Positions 1 through 5,628 of a stretch of 5,952 bases of DNA are shown piece by piece. Positions within the stretch are counted from its first letter, which is position 1; every line of letters starts with the position of its first letter. The translations under genes were made by a program, and so were the position numbers. Source of the stretch: Spirochaetaceae bacterium. Its GTDB lineage: Bacteria; Spirochaetota; Spirochaetia; DSM-27196; PWMO01. The notes under the pieces were generated by a model that saw only the letters and a list, made by a program, of their open reading frames with translations, searched no databases and was not told the origin of the DNA. The stretch is taken from the NCBI GenBank assembly GCA_003558175.1, contig PWMO01000004.1, positions 1 through 5,952 of the forward strand, given 5' to 3'.

Positions 1-312
1 CTGGCGGAAGGCATCATGGTGTTCTTCGGTACCAATGCACCGGAGGAGTTGCAGGAGCATTCCATCGTACACGAGCACGGCGAGCTTGCGGCCGACGTGG
101 TTCCCGGAGATACGGTCGTCATAGACGGGAGCCGGTTTGAAGTACTTGCGGTAGGTCCGGTGGCCAATGGGAATCTGCGCAATCTCGGCCATCTGGTATT
201 GAAGTTCAACGGACTTACCGAGCCCGAAATGGACGGTGACGTGACGGTGGCGGAAACCGAGCTGCCGAACGTAACGATAGGTACGCAAATTCAGATTCTA
301 TCTTACGCGTGA
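1..312 (+). CDS. srlB: PTS glucitol/sorbitol-type enzyme IIA (5' partial)
   Basis: This is the C-terminal 103 residues of a IIA-Gut family protein; the reading frame is open through base 1, so the start lies upstream. IIA-Gut is a cytoplasmic phosphocarrier that takes phosphate from HPr and hands it to the IIB domain of a sorbitol-type permease. The visible part follows E. coli SrlB closely from memory: an NAPEEL segment, the VHEHGEL motif, a V-x-P-GD turn, AVGPVANGNLRNLGHL (E. coli has AVGSVAEDNLRELGH) and a closing P-x-x-x-IGTQI strand. The first His of VHEHG (codon 70-72) aligns with the phosphorylated His43 of E. coli SrlB. E. coli SrlB is 123 residues, so about 20 residues are missing. 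The permease subunits (SrlA/SrlE type) are presumably just upstream. The family call is firm, but the real substrate may be another polyol or sugar. Confidence 0.9.
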   Translation: MAEGIMVFFGTNAPEELQEHSIVHEHGELAADVVPGDTVVIDGSRFEVLAVGPVANGNLRNLGHLVLKFNGLTEPEMDGDVTVAETELPNVTIGTQIQILSYA

Positions 313-422
313 CGCATCGCCCGGCCGGGAGCCATCGACTGGGAACCAGAGACGGACTTCCGGGAGCGAGTGACCACGCTGCGAGAACAACAGCCGAAGC
401 AAAGGGGCAAGTGAGAGGGGCT

Positions 423-1730
423 ATGATTATTGGAACGGCGCTCAAGGAGCGCGAACGGGCCGCTGGTCCGATCAAGGTGGGCCTGGTTGGTGCGGGGCAG
501 ATGGGCGAAGGGCTGGTCTGCCAGATGGAGCTGATGCACGGGATGCGCGCGTTCGCGATCGCCGACGTCGTGCCGGGGCGGGCAAAGGAAGTGTTCCGCT
601 CGGCAAACGTAGACGATTCCATGGTGGTCGAAACCGATTCGGCCGCAGTGGCGGCACAGGCGGTGCACGAAGGGAAGCGGGTGGCAACCACCAACGCTTC
701 GCTGGTTGCCGGCCTGGAAGGCCTGGAGATTGTCGTCGAGGCAACCGGACTTCCCGAAATCGGTGCGCAGATTGCACTCGAAACAATTCTGGCACGCAAA
801 CACGTGCTGCAGATGAACGTCGAGACGGACGCCACGGTGGGATACGTCCTGCGGCGCATGGCGCAATCGGCCGGTATCGTCTATACGCTGACCGCCGGTG
901 ACGAGCCGGGAACCACCATGGAGCTGTTCGACTTCGCGCAGAGCCTCGGATTCGAGATCGTCTGTGCCGGCAAGGGAAAGAATAATCCGCTGGACCGCAG
1001 CGCCAATCCGGATACTATGGCCGAAAAGGCTCGCGCCCAGATGATGAACCCCAAGATGCTCGCCTCTTTTGTAGACGGCACCAAAACCATGGTCGAGATG
1101 ACCTCGCTCGGCAACGCAGTCGGGTTTGTTCCAGACGTGGCCGGGATGCATGGGCCCGAGGCTACGCCGAAGACTCTGGCTCAGATCTTTGCACCCAGGA
1201 AAGACGGTGGAATCTTCGAGAAGCGGGGCGTGGTGGACTATGCGTTGGGCGTTGCGCCGGGGGTATTCGTGATCTTCACGTCGGATCACCCCAAGATCGT
1301 GCGCGATCTCGGCTATCTCAGTATGGGGCCGGGACCCTACTATGCGCTCTATCGCCCCTATCATCTTACCAGTCTCGAGACACCGATCTCCATTGCGCGT
1401 GCGGTGCTCAACGGTGAGACCACCATCGCCACCGACCGCGTGCCGGTGACCGAAACGGTCACCGTTGCCAAGCGTGATCTCAAGGCGGGTGAGACCATCG
1501 ACTCACTCGGCGGCTTCATGGTGTACGGTATGATCGATGCGGTTGCCAACTCCAGTAAGCACAATCTGCTGCCGCTGGGACTCGCGCCGGGCAGTGTGCT
1601 GAAGAAAGACGTCCGCATGGGCGAAAGCGTGTCGTATGACGACGTCGAGTTGAACAACGACCTCTACATCGTCCAGCTGCGGCGGATGCAGGACAAGCTG
1701 GTTGCCCAGGCCGGTCAAGGGGAGGGGTAA
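423..1730 (+). CDS. NAD(P)-binding oxidoreductase with C-terminal SAF domain (COG4091 type)
   Basis: A 435-residue cytoplasmic protein. Residues 17-28 hold a Rossmann dinucleotide-binding loop (VGLVGAGQMG, Gly23/Gly25/Gly28). The middle has the signatures I associate with the 'predicted homoserine dehydrogenase, SAF domain' family: DEPGTTMELFDFAQSLGFE, AGKGKNNPLD and PDVAGMHGPEA. From about residue 345 a SAF-like domain follows (VAKRDLKAGE ... LPLGLAPGSVL ... GESVSYDDVEL). The reaction is not established. The homoserine dehydrogenase name rests on distant similarity, and the setting between a IIA-Gut gene and ptsHI suggests action on a PTS-imported sugar or polyol, or on a derivative. ATG 423 was chosen because GAGG sits at 415-418 and because the N-terminus (ALKERERAAGPIKVGLVGAG) then begins where relatives begin. 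GTG 411 is a close alternative. GTG 309, which overlaps the IIA stop, lacks a ribosome binding site. There is a 110 nt gap after the IIA gene. Confidence 0.85.
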   Translation: MIIGTALKERERAAGPIKVGLVGAGQMGEGLVCQMELMHGMRAFAIADVVPGRAKEVFRSANVDDSMVVETDSAAVAAQAVHEGKRVATTNASLVAGLEGLEIVVEATGLPEIGAQIALETILARKHVLQMNVETDATVGYVLRRMAQSAGIVYTLTAGDEPGTTMELFDFAQSLGFEIVCAGKGKNNPLDRSANPDTMAEKARAQMMNPKMLASFVDGTKTMVEMTSLGNAVGFVPDVAGMHGPEATPKTLAQIFAPRKDGGIFEKRGVVDYALGVAPGVFVIFTSDHPKIVRDLGYLSMGPGPYYALYRPYHLTSLETPISIARAVLNGETTIATDRVPVTETVTVAKRDLKAGETIDSLGGFMVYGMIDAVANSSKHNLLPLGLAPGSVLKKDVRMGESVSYDDVELNNDLYIVQLRRMQDKLVAQAGQGEG

Positions 1731-1734
1731 GAGC

Positions 1735-2013
1735 GTGCAGGAACTCACTCTCACTGTGCGTCATAAGGTCGGGCTGCACGCCCGACCGGCGGCCAAGTTC
1801 GTGAAGACTGCAAAGAGCTATAACTCTCAGATCTCAATCACCAACCTGACGCGCAACAGCAAGACGGTCGATGCCAAGAGCCTTGTCGGCGTGGTGAAGA
1901 TTGCCGTTGCGTGCGAACATCAGATAAAGCTCGAGATCGAGGGCGAAGACGAGCAACAGGCGGCCGAAGCGCTGCGAACGTTCATAGAAGAAGCACTGGA
2001 GGAGCAGCCGTGA
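1735..2013 (+). CDS. ptsH: Phosphocarrier protein HPr
   Basis: A 92-residue cytoplasmic phosphocarrier that accepts phosphate from enzyme I on a histidine and passes it to IIA proteins. GLHARPAAKFV gives the active His at residue 15, with Arg17 and Pro18 beside it. The AKSLVGVV segment has Ser49 at the place of the regulatory Ser46 of B. subtilis HPr. The shift of three comes from a longer loop (NLTRNSKTV in place of YNGKTV). Ser49 would be the target if an HPr kinase exists in this organism, but none is seen here. GTG 1735 is the start: it follows a strong GGAGG at 1721-1725, and the upstream in-frame ATG (1702) would add residues that do not belong to HPr and would lie inside the preceding gene. 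The gap to the oxidoreductase stop is 4 nt. The stop overlaps the ptsI start as GTGA. Confidence 0.95.
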   Translation: MQELTLTVRHKVGLHARPAAKFVKTAKSYNSQISITNLTRNSKTVDAKSLVGVVKIAVACEHQIKLEIEGEDEQQAAEALRTFIEEALEEQP

Positions 2014-3734
2014 GACAGCTGACAGGGGTTCCGGCAAGTGACGGTATCGCAATCGGACCGGTATTTGTCTACAGCGTAGAGGTTCCCCCTGTCGAGCGGC
2101 GTCAGGTGCCGGACCCGGCGCTCGAGCTGCAGCGGTTTGATGACGCCGTAACGGCTGTGACGGAACGCCTCATCCAGATCGAACAGGAGACCAAAGGCGG
2201 GTACAGCGCTGAAGACTTCGAGATTCTCGAAGTGCAGCGGATGCTTCTCACCGATGACGAATATGGCGGCGTTATCAGGACCCGGATCGAGACCGAGCGG
2301 GTCAACGCCGAAGCGGCCGTGGAAGATGTGACGCGGAACCTGGCGCAGGAGTTCTCCGAAGTCGAGGACGACTACTTCAGTCAGCGCGCCGCCGATATAC
2401 GGGACATCGGCGGCAGGCTGCTGCGGACACTGGCAAACGTGGCGGACATCGATATGGCGCATCTGGATCGGCCGGTGATTGTCTACGCGCACGACCTGAC
2501 TCCGTCCGACACCATATCCTTCGATCCGGCGAAGATCCTCGGACTCTGCACTGAAACCGGCAGTGCTACGTCGCACACTGCGATCCTCGCCCGCAGCCTG
2601 GGTGTTCCGGCGGTGGTGGGCGTAGGAGCGGCGGAGATAACGGACGGAGAAGAGATCGTTATCGACGGCGGAGAGGGGCTGGTACTGGTAGCGCCGACGC
2701 AGCAGATGCGGGGGCAATACGAGGTACGCATGCAGCAGTACAGCCTTGAGCGGGATGCGCTGATCGGCGAGGCGCATGAACCGGCGGTCACAACGGACGG
2801 CCGGGCGCTGGAGGTTGTGGCCAACGTCGGTTCGGTTGTCGAGGCCGAGCGCGCGGTAGAACTGGGCGCCGAGGGTATCGGTCTGCTGCGCACCGAGTTT
2901 CTGTTTCTGGAGCGCCGGCAGCTGCCGAGCGAGAGCGAGCAGTACGAGATCTACCGCAGGGTCGCTGATCTCTACGGCGACAAGCCGGTCATCGTCCGCA
3001 CGCTCGATGTCGGCGGCGACAAGCAGCTGCCGTCAGTGAAGCTGCCTCACGAGCAGAACCCGTTTCTGGGCCATCGTGCGATCCGGCTCTGCCTGGAACG
3101 AACGGAGCTGTTCCAGACGCAGCTGCGGGCGCTGCTGCGCGCGGGGTTCGAGCGCAACATCCTCATCATGCTGCCGTTTGTCTCGACGGTTCCGGAGCTG
3201 AAGCGTGCCCTCGAGCAGGTCGAGGCGGCCAGGGAGACGCTGCGTGCAAACAGCGAGCCGTACAACCCGGAAACCAAAGTCGGAATCATGATTGAGATTC
3301 CGTCGGCCGCCGTGATGGCCGACAAGCTCGCACCGTACGTTGATTTCTTCAGCATCGGGACCAACGATCTCTGTCAGTACACGCTGGCCGCCGACCGCAC
3401 CAACGAACAGGTGGCGCACATCGCCAGCCCGTTCGATCCTGCCATCCTGCGCCTGATCCACATGACCATAGAAGCCGGTCACGCGCACGGGAAGTGGGTC
3501 GGCATGTGCGGTGAGATGGCCGGCAACCAGCTGGCGTTGCCGCTGCTGCTGGGGCTCAAGCTGGACGAATTCAGCATGGCTCCGGCGGCCGTACCGGCCG
3601 CCAAGCACCGGTTGCGCACCCTTTCGCAGTCTGACTGTGTGTCCGTCGCCGGGCAGTGTCTCGATTGTGAAGACGCAGAAGCGGTGCGGGCGATTCTGGA
3701 AGGCGTGCAGCGGGACCTGCCTGAGGATAGCTGA
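2010..3734 (+). CDS. ptsI: Phosphoenolpyruvate-protein phosphotransferase (enzyme I)
   Basis: A 574-residue protein, essentially the length of E. coli EI (575). It autophosphorylates with PEP and phosphorylates HPr, the first step of the PTS in the cytoplasm. The N-terminal HPr-binding and swivelling His domain carries TSHTAILARS with the catalytic His at residue 189, the same number as in E. coli. The C-terminal PEP-binding barrel has LRTEFLF (Arg294), VRTLDVGGDK (Arg330), IEIPSA (Glu429), DFFSIGTNDLCQYTLAADR (Asn452, Asp453) and GMCGEMAGN (Cys500, the general acid), all within two residues of E. coli numbering. All catalytic residues seen are intact. The GTG start at 2010 overlaps the ptsH stop (GTGA) and follows GGAGG at 1998-2002, so translation is probably coupled to ptsH. 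The ATG-downstream gene at 3734 shares one base with the stop codon. Confidence 0.97.
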   Translation: MRQLTGVPASDGIAIGPVFVYSVEVPPVERRQVPDPALELQRFDDAVTAVTERLIQIEQETKGGYSAEDFEILEVQRMLLTDDEYGGVIRTRIETERVNAEAAVEDVTRNLAQEFSEVEDDYFSQRAADIRDIGGRLLRTLANVADIDMAHLDRPVIVYAHDLTPSDTISFDPAKILGLCTETGSATSHTAILARSLGVPAVVGVGAAEITDGEEIVIDGGEGLVLVAPTQQMRGQYEVRMQQYSLERDALIGEAHEPAVTTDGRALEVVANVGSVVEAERAVELGAEGIGLLRTEFLFLERRQLPSESEQYEIYRRVADLYGDKPVIVRTLDVGGDKQLPSVKLPHEQNPFLGHRAIRLCLERTELFQTQLRALLRAGFERNILIMLPFVSTVPELKRALEQVEAARETLRANSEPYNPETKVGIMIEIPSAAVMADKLAPYVDFFSIGTNDLCQYTLAADRTNEQVAHIASPFDPAILRLIHMTIEAGHAHGKWVGMCGEMAGNQLALPLLLGLKLDEFSMAPAAVPAAKHRLRTLSQSDCVSVAGQCLDCEDAEAVRAILEGVQRDLPEDS

Positions 3735-4138
3735 TGGGCGCCGCGGCTGCGGTTCTGCTGCTGATCGTCCTGCTCTACGCCCTGCTCGCCTTTGGCCGCA
3801 AGGTGTCGGGCGCCAGGTTTTCCGATGCGCTGCCGGGCCGTCCAGCGGTACCGGCGCCGGTCACGTTCCGCTGCGGCGGAACCATCGGAGGCCGACTCTT
3901 CACCGGTCTCATGATAACGCTGCGAATCCACTCCGACCGCATTGAACTCGACTACCCACTCGGCAAGCTGGCGATTCCCAAAGATCGCATCGTTGCGCTC
4001 GAGGTCCAGCGCCGCACGCTGGGCGCTTCACTCCTGCTGCGCTACCGACATGACGCACCGCCCGGAGCGCGCGACACCGAGACCGTGGTGCTCGACTCCG
4101 CCTACGCCGAGCGCATTCGTGACGCAATTGGGGTGTGA
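3734..4138 (+). CDS. Small membrane-anchored protein, possible PH-like domain
   Basis: I do not recognise a named family. The 134-residue product begins with one hydrophobic segment (about residues 3-20, AAAAVLLLIVLLYALLAF) followed by a basic R-K, which fits a single N-terminal anchor with the rest in the cytoplasm. The soluble part has alternating strands (ITLRIHSDRIELDYPLGKLAIPKDRIVALEV) and ends in a short helix (AYAERIRDAIG). That layout resembles bacterial PH-like domains, which is an inference from pattern only. GAGG at 3723-3726 gives good spacing to ATG 3734, and the TGATG junction with ptsI implies translational coupling. Codon third positions are strongly G/C as in ptsI, which supports a real gene. 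A link to PTS function is suggested only by position. Confidence 0.75.
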   Translation: MGAAAAVLLLIVLLYALLAFGRKVSGARFSDALPGRPAVPAPVTFRCGGTIGGRLFTGLMITLRIHSDRIELDYPLGKLAIPKDRIVALEVQRRTLGASLLLRYRHDAPPGARDTETVVLDSAYAERIRDAIGV

Positions 4139-4542
4139 TGGGAGGGGGGCGACTCGAGCCCGTCTCCAGAGAGCTCAACAAGAACTCGGTAGTGCTGTAT
4201 GCCAACAGCTTCGCTCGGCGCTATCGCTTCAGCTACTCAGTCTGCACGATGATGCTGACCGCCTGCGTTACGCTCAACTCCTGCTGGCCCGCGATCGGAC
4301 GCGGCATCGGCACGGTCTTTACCGATCATATCTGGGACTTCGCCGGAAGCTGGCCGATACTCCACCATCTGGGATTCGAACTGCGAGGAACGGTGAGCGG
4401 AAGCCGGATGACGCACTACCGCCCTGAAGACTATGATCCAGTGACCCATCGCACCCACGAGCCGATCCTCGTGTGCCGACCGGAACACTTCGAACGCCTG
4501 CGTTCAGCCATTTCAGAGGCCGAGGGGCTACCAGGAACCTAA
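4138..4542 (+). CDS. Uncharacterised small protein coupled to the preceding gene
   Basis: A 134-residue product of unknown function. The start is ATG 4138, joined to the previous stop as TGATG, the second such junction in a row. GTG 4135 would add one residue. The ribosome binding site is poor (GGGG at 4130-4133), so expression probably depends on translation of the gene before it. Residues 33-50 are mildly hydrophobic and contain Cys36, Cys43 and Cys49; another Cys is at 113. The hydrophobicity is too weak to call a membrane segment with confidence. The C-terminal part (EPILVCRPEHFERLRSAIS) has the same outline as the end of the neighbouring protein (ETVVLDSAYAERIRDAIG), so the two may share a fold. 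Third codon positions are G/C rich in this frame. A probable terminator overlaps its stop, so it appears to be the last gene of the operon. Confidence 0.62.
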   Translation: MGGGRLEPVSRELNKNSVVLYANSFARRYRFSYSVCTMMLTACVTLNSCWPAIGRGIGTVFTDHIWDFAGSWPILHHLGFELRGTVSGSRMTHYRPEDYDPVTHRTHEPILVCRPEHFERLRSAISEAEGLPGT

Positions 4543-4561
4543 GGTGGCTCATTTCTTCCTT
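4525..4561 (+). terminator. Probable intrinsic terminator of the PTS operon
   Basis: GGGCTACC (4525-4532) can pair with GGTGGCTC (4543-4550) in an 8-bp stem with two G-U pairs and a 10-nt loop. The loop contains the TAA stop of the last gene. A pyrimidine/T-rich run (ATTTCTTCCTT, 4551-4561) follows. The stem is moderate and the T-run is interrupted by C, so termination may be partial. It fits the boundary between two units, with a promoter directly after it. Confidence 0.5.
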
Positions 4562-4588
4562 GACAGCGGCTACTTTGGGTGCTACCAT
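4560..4588 (+). promoter_or_regulatory. Sigma-70-type promoter for the phnC unit
   Basis: A perfect -35 TTGACA (4560-4565) is separated by 17 bp from TACCAT (4583-4588), which matches TATAAT at four of six positions. A TGC triplet (4580-4582) gives an extended -10. Transcription would start near 4594-4596, leaving an untranslated leader of about 190 nt before phnC. The -35 overlaps the last bases of the preceding terminator's T-rich tail. No operator or Pho box was recognised next to it. Confidence 0.72.
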
Positions 4589-4594
4589 CGACGA

Positions 4595-4782
4595 TTGAAA
4601 ATTATTCCGCACCTTGGAATCTTTTGCGGTTCTCCTTGAGGTGCGGCGTAAGGACACTTAAACAAAACCCATTCGAGCACTAACGGGGTGTTCGGGGTCT
4701 GGTTTGCACATGACGTTGCTTCGGCGTTGAGAGCTGCGCGCGGGCTAGCGACAGACGAGAGCCCGAACAAAGGGAGAACTTT
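4595..4782 (+). promoter_or_regulatory. Structured 5' leader of phnC with anti-Shine-Dalgarno tract
   Basis: This stretch has no convincing gene but has several complementary segments. Hairpin I pairs CCGCACCT (4607-4614) with AGGTGCGG (4639-4646) around a 24-nt loop. Stem II pairs TGTTCGGGGTCTG (4689-4701) with CAGAC (4752-4756) plus CCCGAACA (4762-4769), 13 pairs with a 5-nt bulge. It ends one base before the phnC ribosome binding site AGGGAG (4771-4776). In the loop of hairpin I, TTCTCCTT (4630-4637) is complementary to AGGGAGAA (4771-4778), with one G-U pair. Together these suggest translation control by the leader RNA. I do not recognise a known riboswitch class, so a regulatory role is inference. 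Confidence 0.42.
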
Positions 4783-5619
4783 ATGCTAGAAATCAAGGGG
4801 CTTGTTAAGAAGTACCCCTCGGGTCCTGAAGCGCTGCGTGGTGTCGATCTCAACATCGCGCATAGCGAGATGCTTTCGCTAATTGGGCCATCCGGCGCGG
4901 GAAAGAGTACGCTCATCAGATGCGTCAATCGACTTGTGGAACCAACATCCGGGGAGCTTCTCCTCAATGGGAGGGATCTATGTTCACTCAGCCGGTCACA
5001 GCTGCGGCTGGCCAGGAGAGAAATCGGCATGATCTTCCAGGAGTTTGCTCTAGTAGAGAGGCTGAGCGTTATGGAGAACGTACTCTCCGGGCGCCTCGGG
5101 TATGTCGGTTTCTGGCGTAGTTTTCGGAGACGCTTCCCTGCCGACGTGGTGCAGAATGCATTGCGACTGCTGCATCGGGTTGGACTGTCTGACTACCTGG
5201 ACACACGGGCGGATCAGTTGTCCGGCGGGCAACGGCAACGGGTCGGTATTGCACGAGCGCTGGTCCAGCAGCCCAAACTGCTTCTTATAGATGAGCCAAC
5301 GGCAAGCCTGGATCCCAAGACTTCACGTCAGATAATGCGGCTCATCGTAGAGCTCGTTACCGAACACGGCGTTGCCGCTATCATCAACATTCACGATGTA
5401 AACCTTGCGAAACGGTTCACTCAGCGAATGGTGGGGCTTCGGGACGGGAAAGTGGTCTACGATGGTCCTTCCTCCGGGATTAACAGTGACGTCCTTACAA
5501 CCATCTACGGCGAAGAGGACTGGGAAGCCGAAAGTGCTGCGAAGACTGTTGAGAGTGTGGGGGACGATGAAGACTCGCGGCAGGCCGTAGGCGAACCTGG
5601 TATGCGGACTGGTGGCTGA
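4783..5619 (+). CDS. phnC: Phosphonate-type ABC transporter ATP-binding protein
   Basis: A 278-residue cytoplasmic ATPase that powers import by a PhnCDE-type transporter (phosphonates, phosphite or related phosphorus compounds; the exact substrate cannot be read here). It has Walker [10 protein letters not shown] (residues 35-43), Q-loop Gln86, signature LSGGQ (146-150), Walker B LLLIDEP (Asp170, Glu171), D-loop SLD and H-loop His204. PhnC-specific features are [24 protein letters not shown], the [13 protein letters not shown] stretch, [29 protein letters not shown] and a closing LTTIYGEE. A tail of about 30 polar, acidic residues ([16 protein letters not shown]) follows and makes it slightly longer than the usual roughly 250-260 residues. 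ATG 4783 follows AGGGAG (4771-4776) at good spacing. The permease gene begins 9 nt after the stop. Codon use is less G/C-biased than in the PTS operon. Confidence 0.92.
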   Translation: MLEIKGLVKKYPSGPEALRGVDLNIAHSEMLSLIGPSGAGKSTLIRCVNRLVEPTSGELLLNGRDLCSLSRSQLRLARREIGMIFQEFALVERLSVMENVLSGRLGYVGFWRSFRRRFPADVVQNALRLLHRVGLSDYLDTRADQLSGGQRQRVGIARALVQQPKLLLIDEPTASLDPKTSRQIMRLIVELVTEHGVAAIINIHDVNLAKRFTQRMVGLRDGKVVYDGPSSGINSDVLTTIYGEEDWEAESAAKTVESVGDDEDSRQAVGEPGMRTGG

Positions 5620-5628
5620 GGTGCAAGA

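Noticed and set aside
320..329. CCCGGCCGGG perfect palindrome in the gap after the IIA gene.
   Set aside because: As a hairpin it leaves only a three-pair stem, no T-run follows, and a 10-base GC palindrome is not surprising in GC-rich DNA. No operator could be assigned.
309..422. A GTG start at 309 that overlaps the IIA stop (GTGA) and would add 38 residues to the oxidoreductase.
   Set aside because: There is no Shine-Dalgarno before it, the added residues look like untranslated sequence, and relatives as remembered begin near the ATG 423 position. The GTGA resemblance to the ptsH-ptsI junction is probably coincidence.
303..1364. A long open frame on the - strand opposite the oxidoreductase gene.
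   Set aside because: It is antisense to a well-supported conserved gene, and its product is rich in His, Arg and Cys without recognisable motifs, as expected from reading a GC-rich gene backwards.
1920..2777. A long - strand open frame opposite ptsH and ptsI.
   Set aside because: It lies antisense to two fully conserved PTS genes and has no family resemblance.
3942..4427. An open frame of 161 codons spanning the two small genes in a third frame.
   Set aside because: It overlaps both genes, and the frames chosen instead have strong G/C third-position bias and coupled TGATG starts. Its product has no recognised motif.
4607..4646. Hairpin I of the phnC leader considered as an intrinsic terminator.
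   Set aside because: The loop is 24 nt and no T-run follows the right arm (CGTAAGGACAC), so termination there is unlikely.
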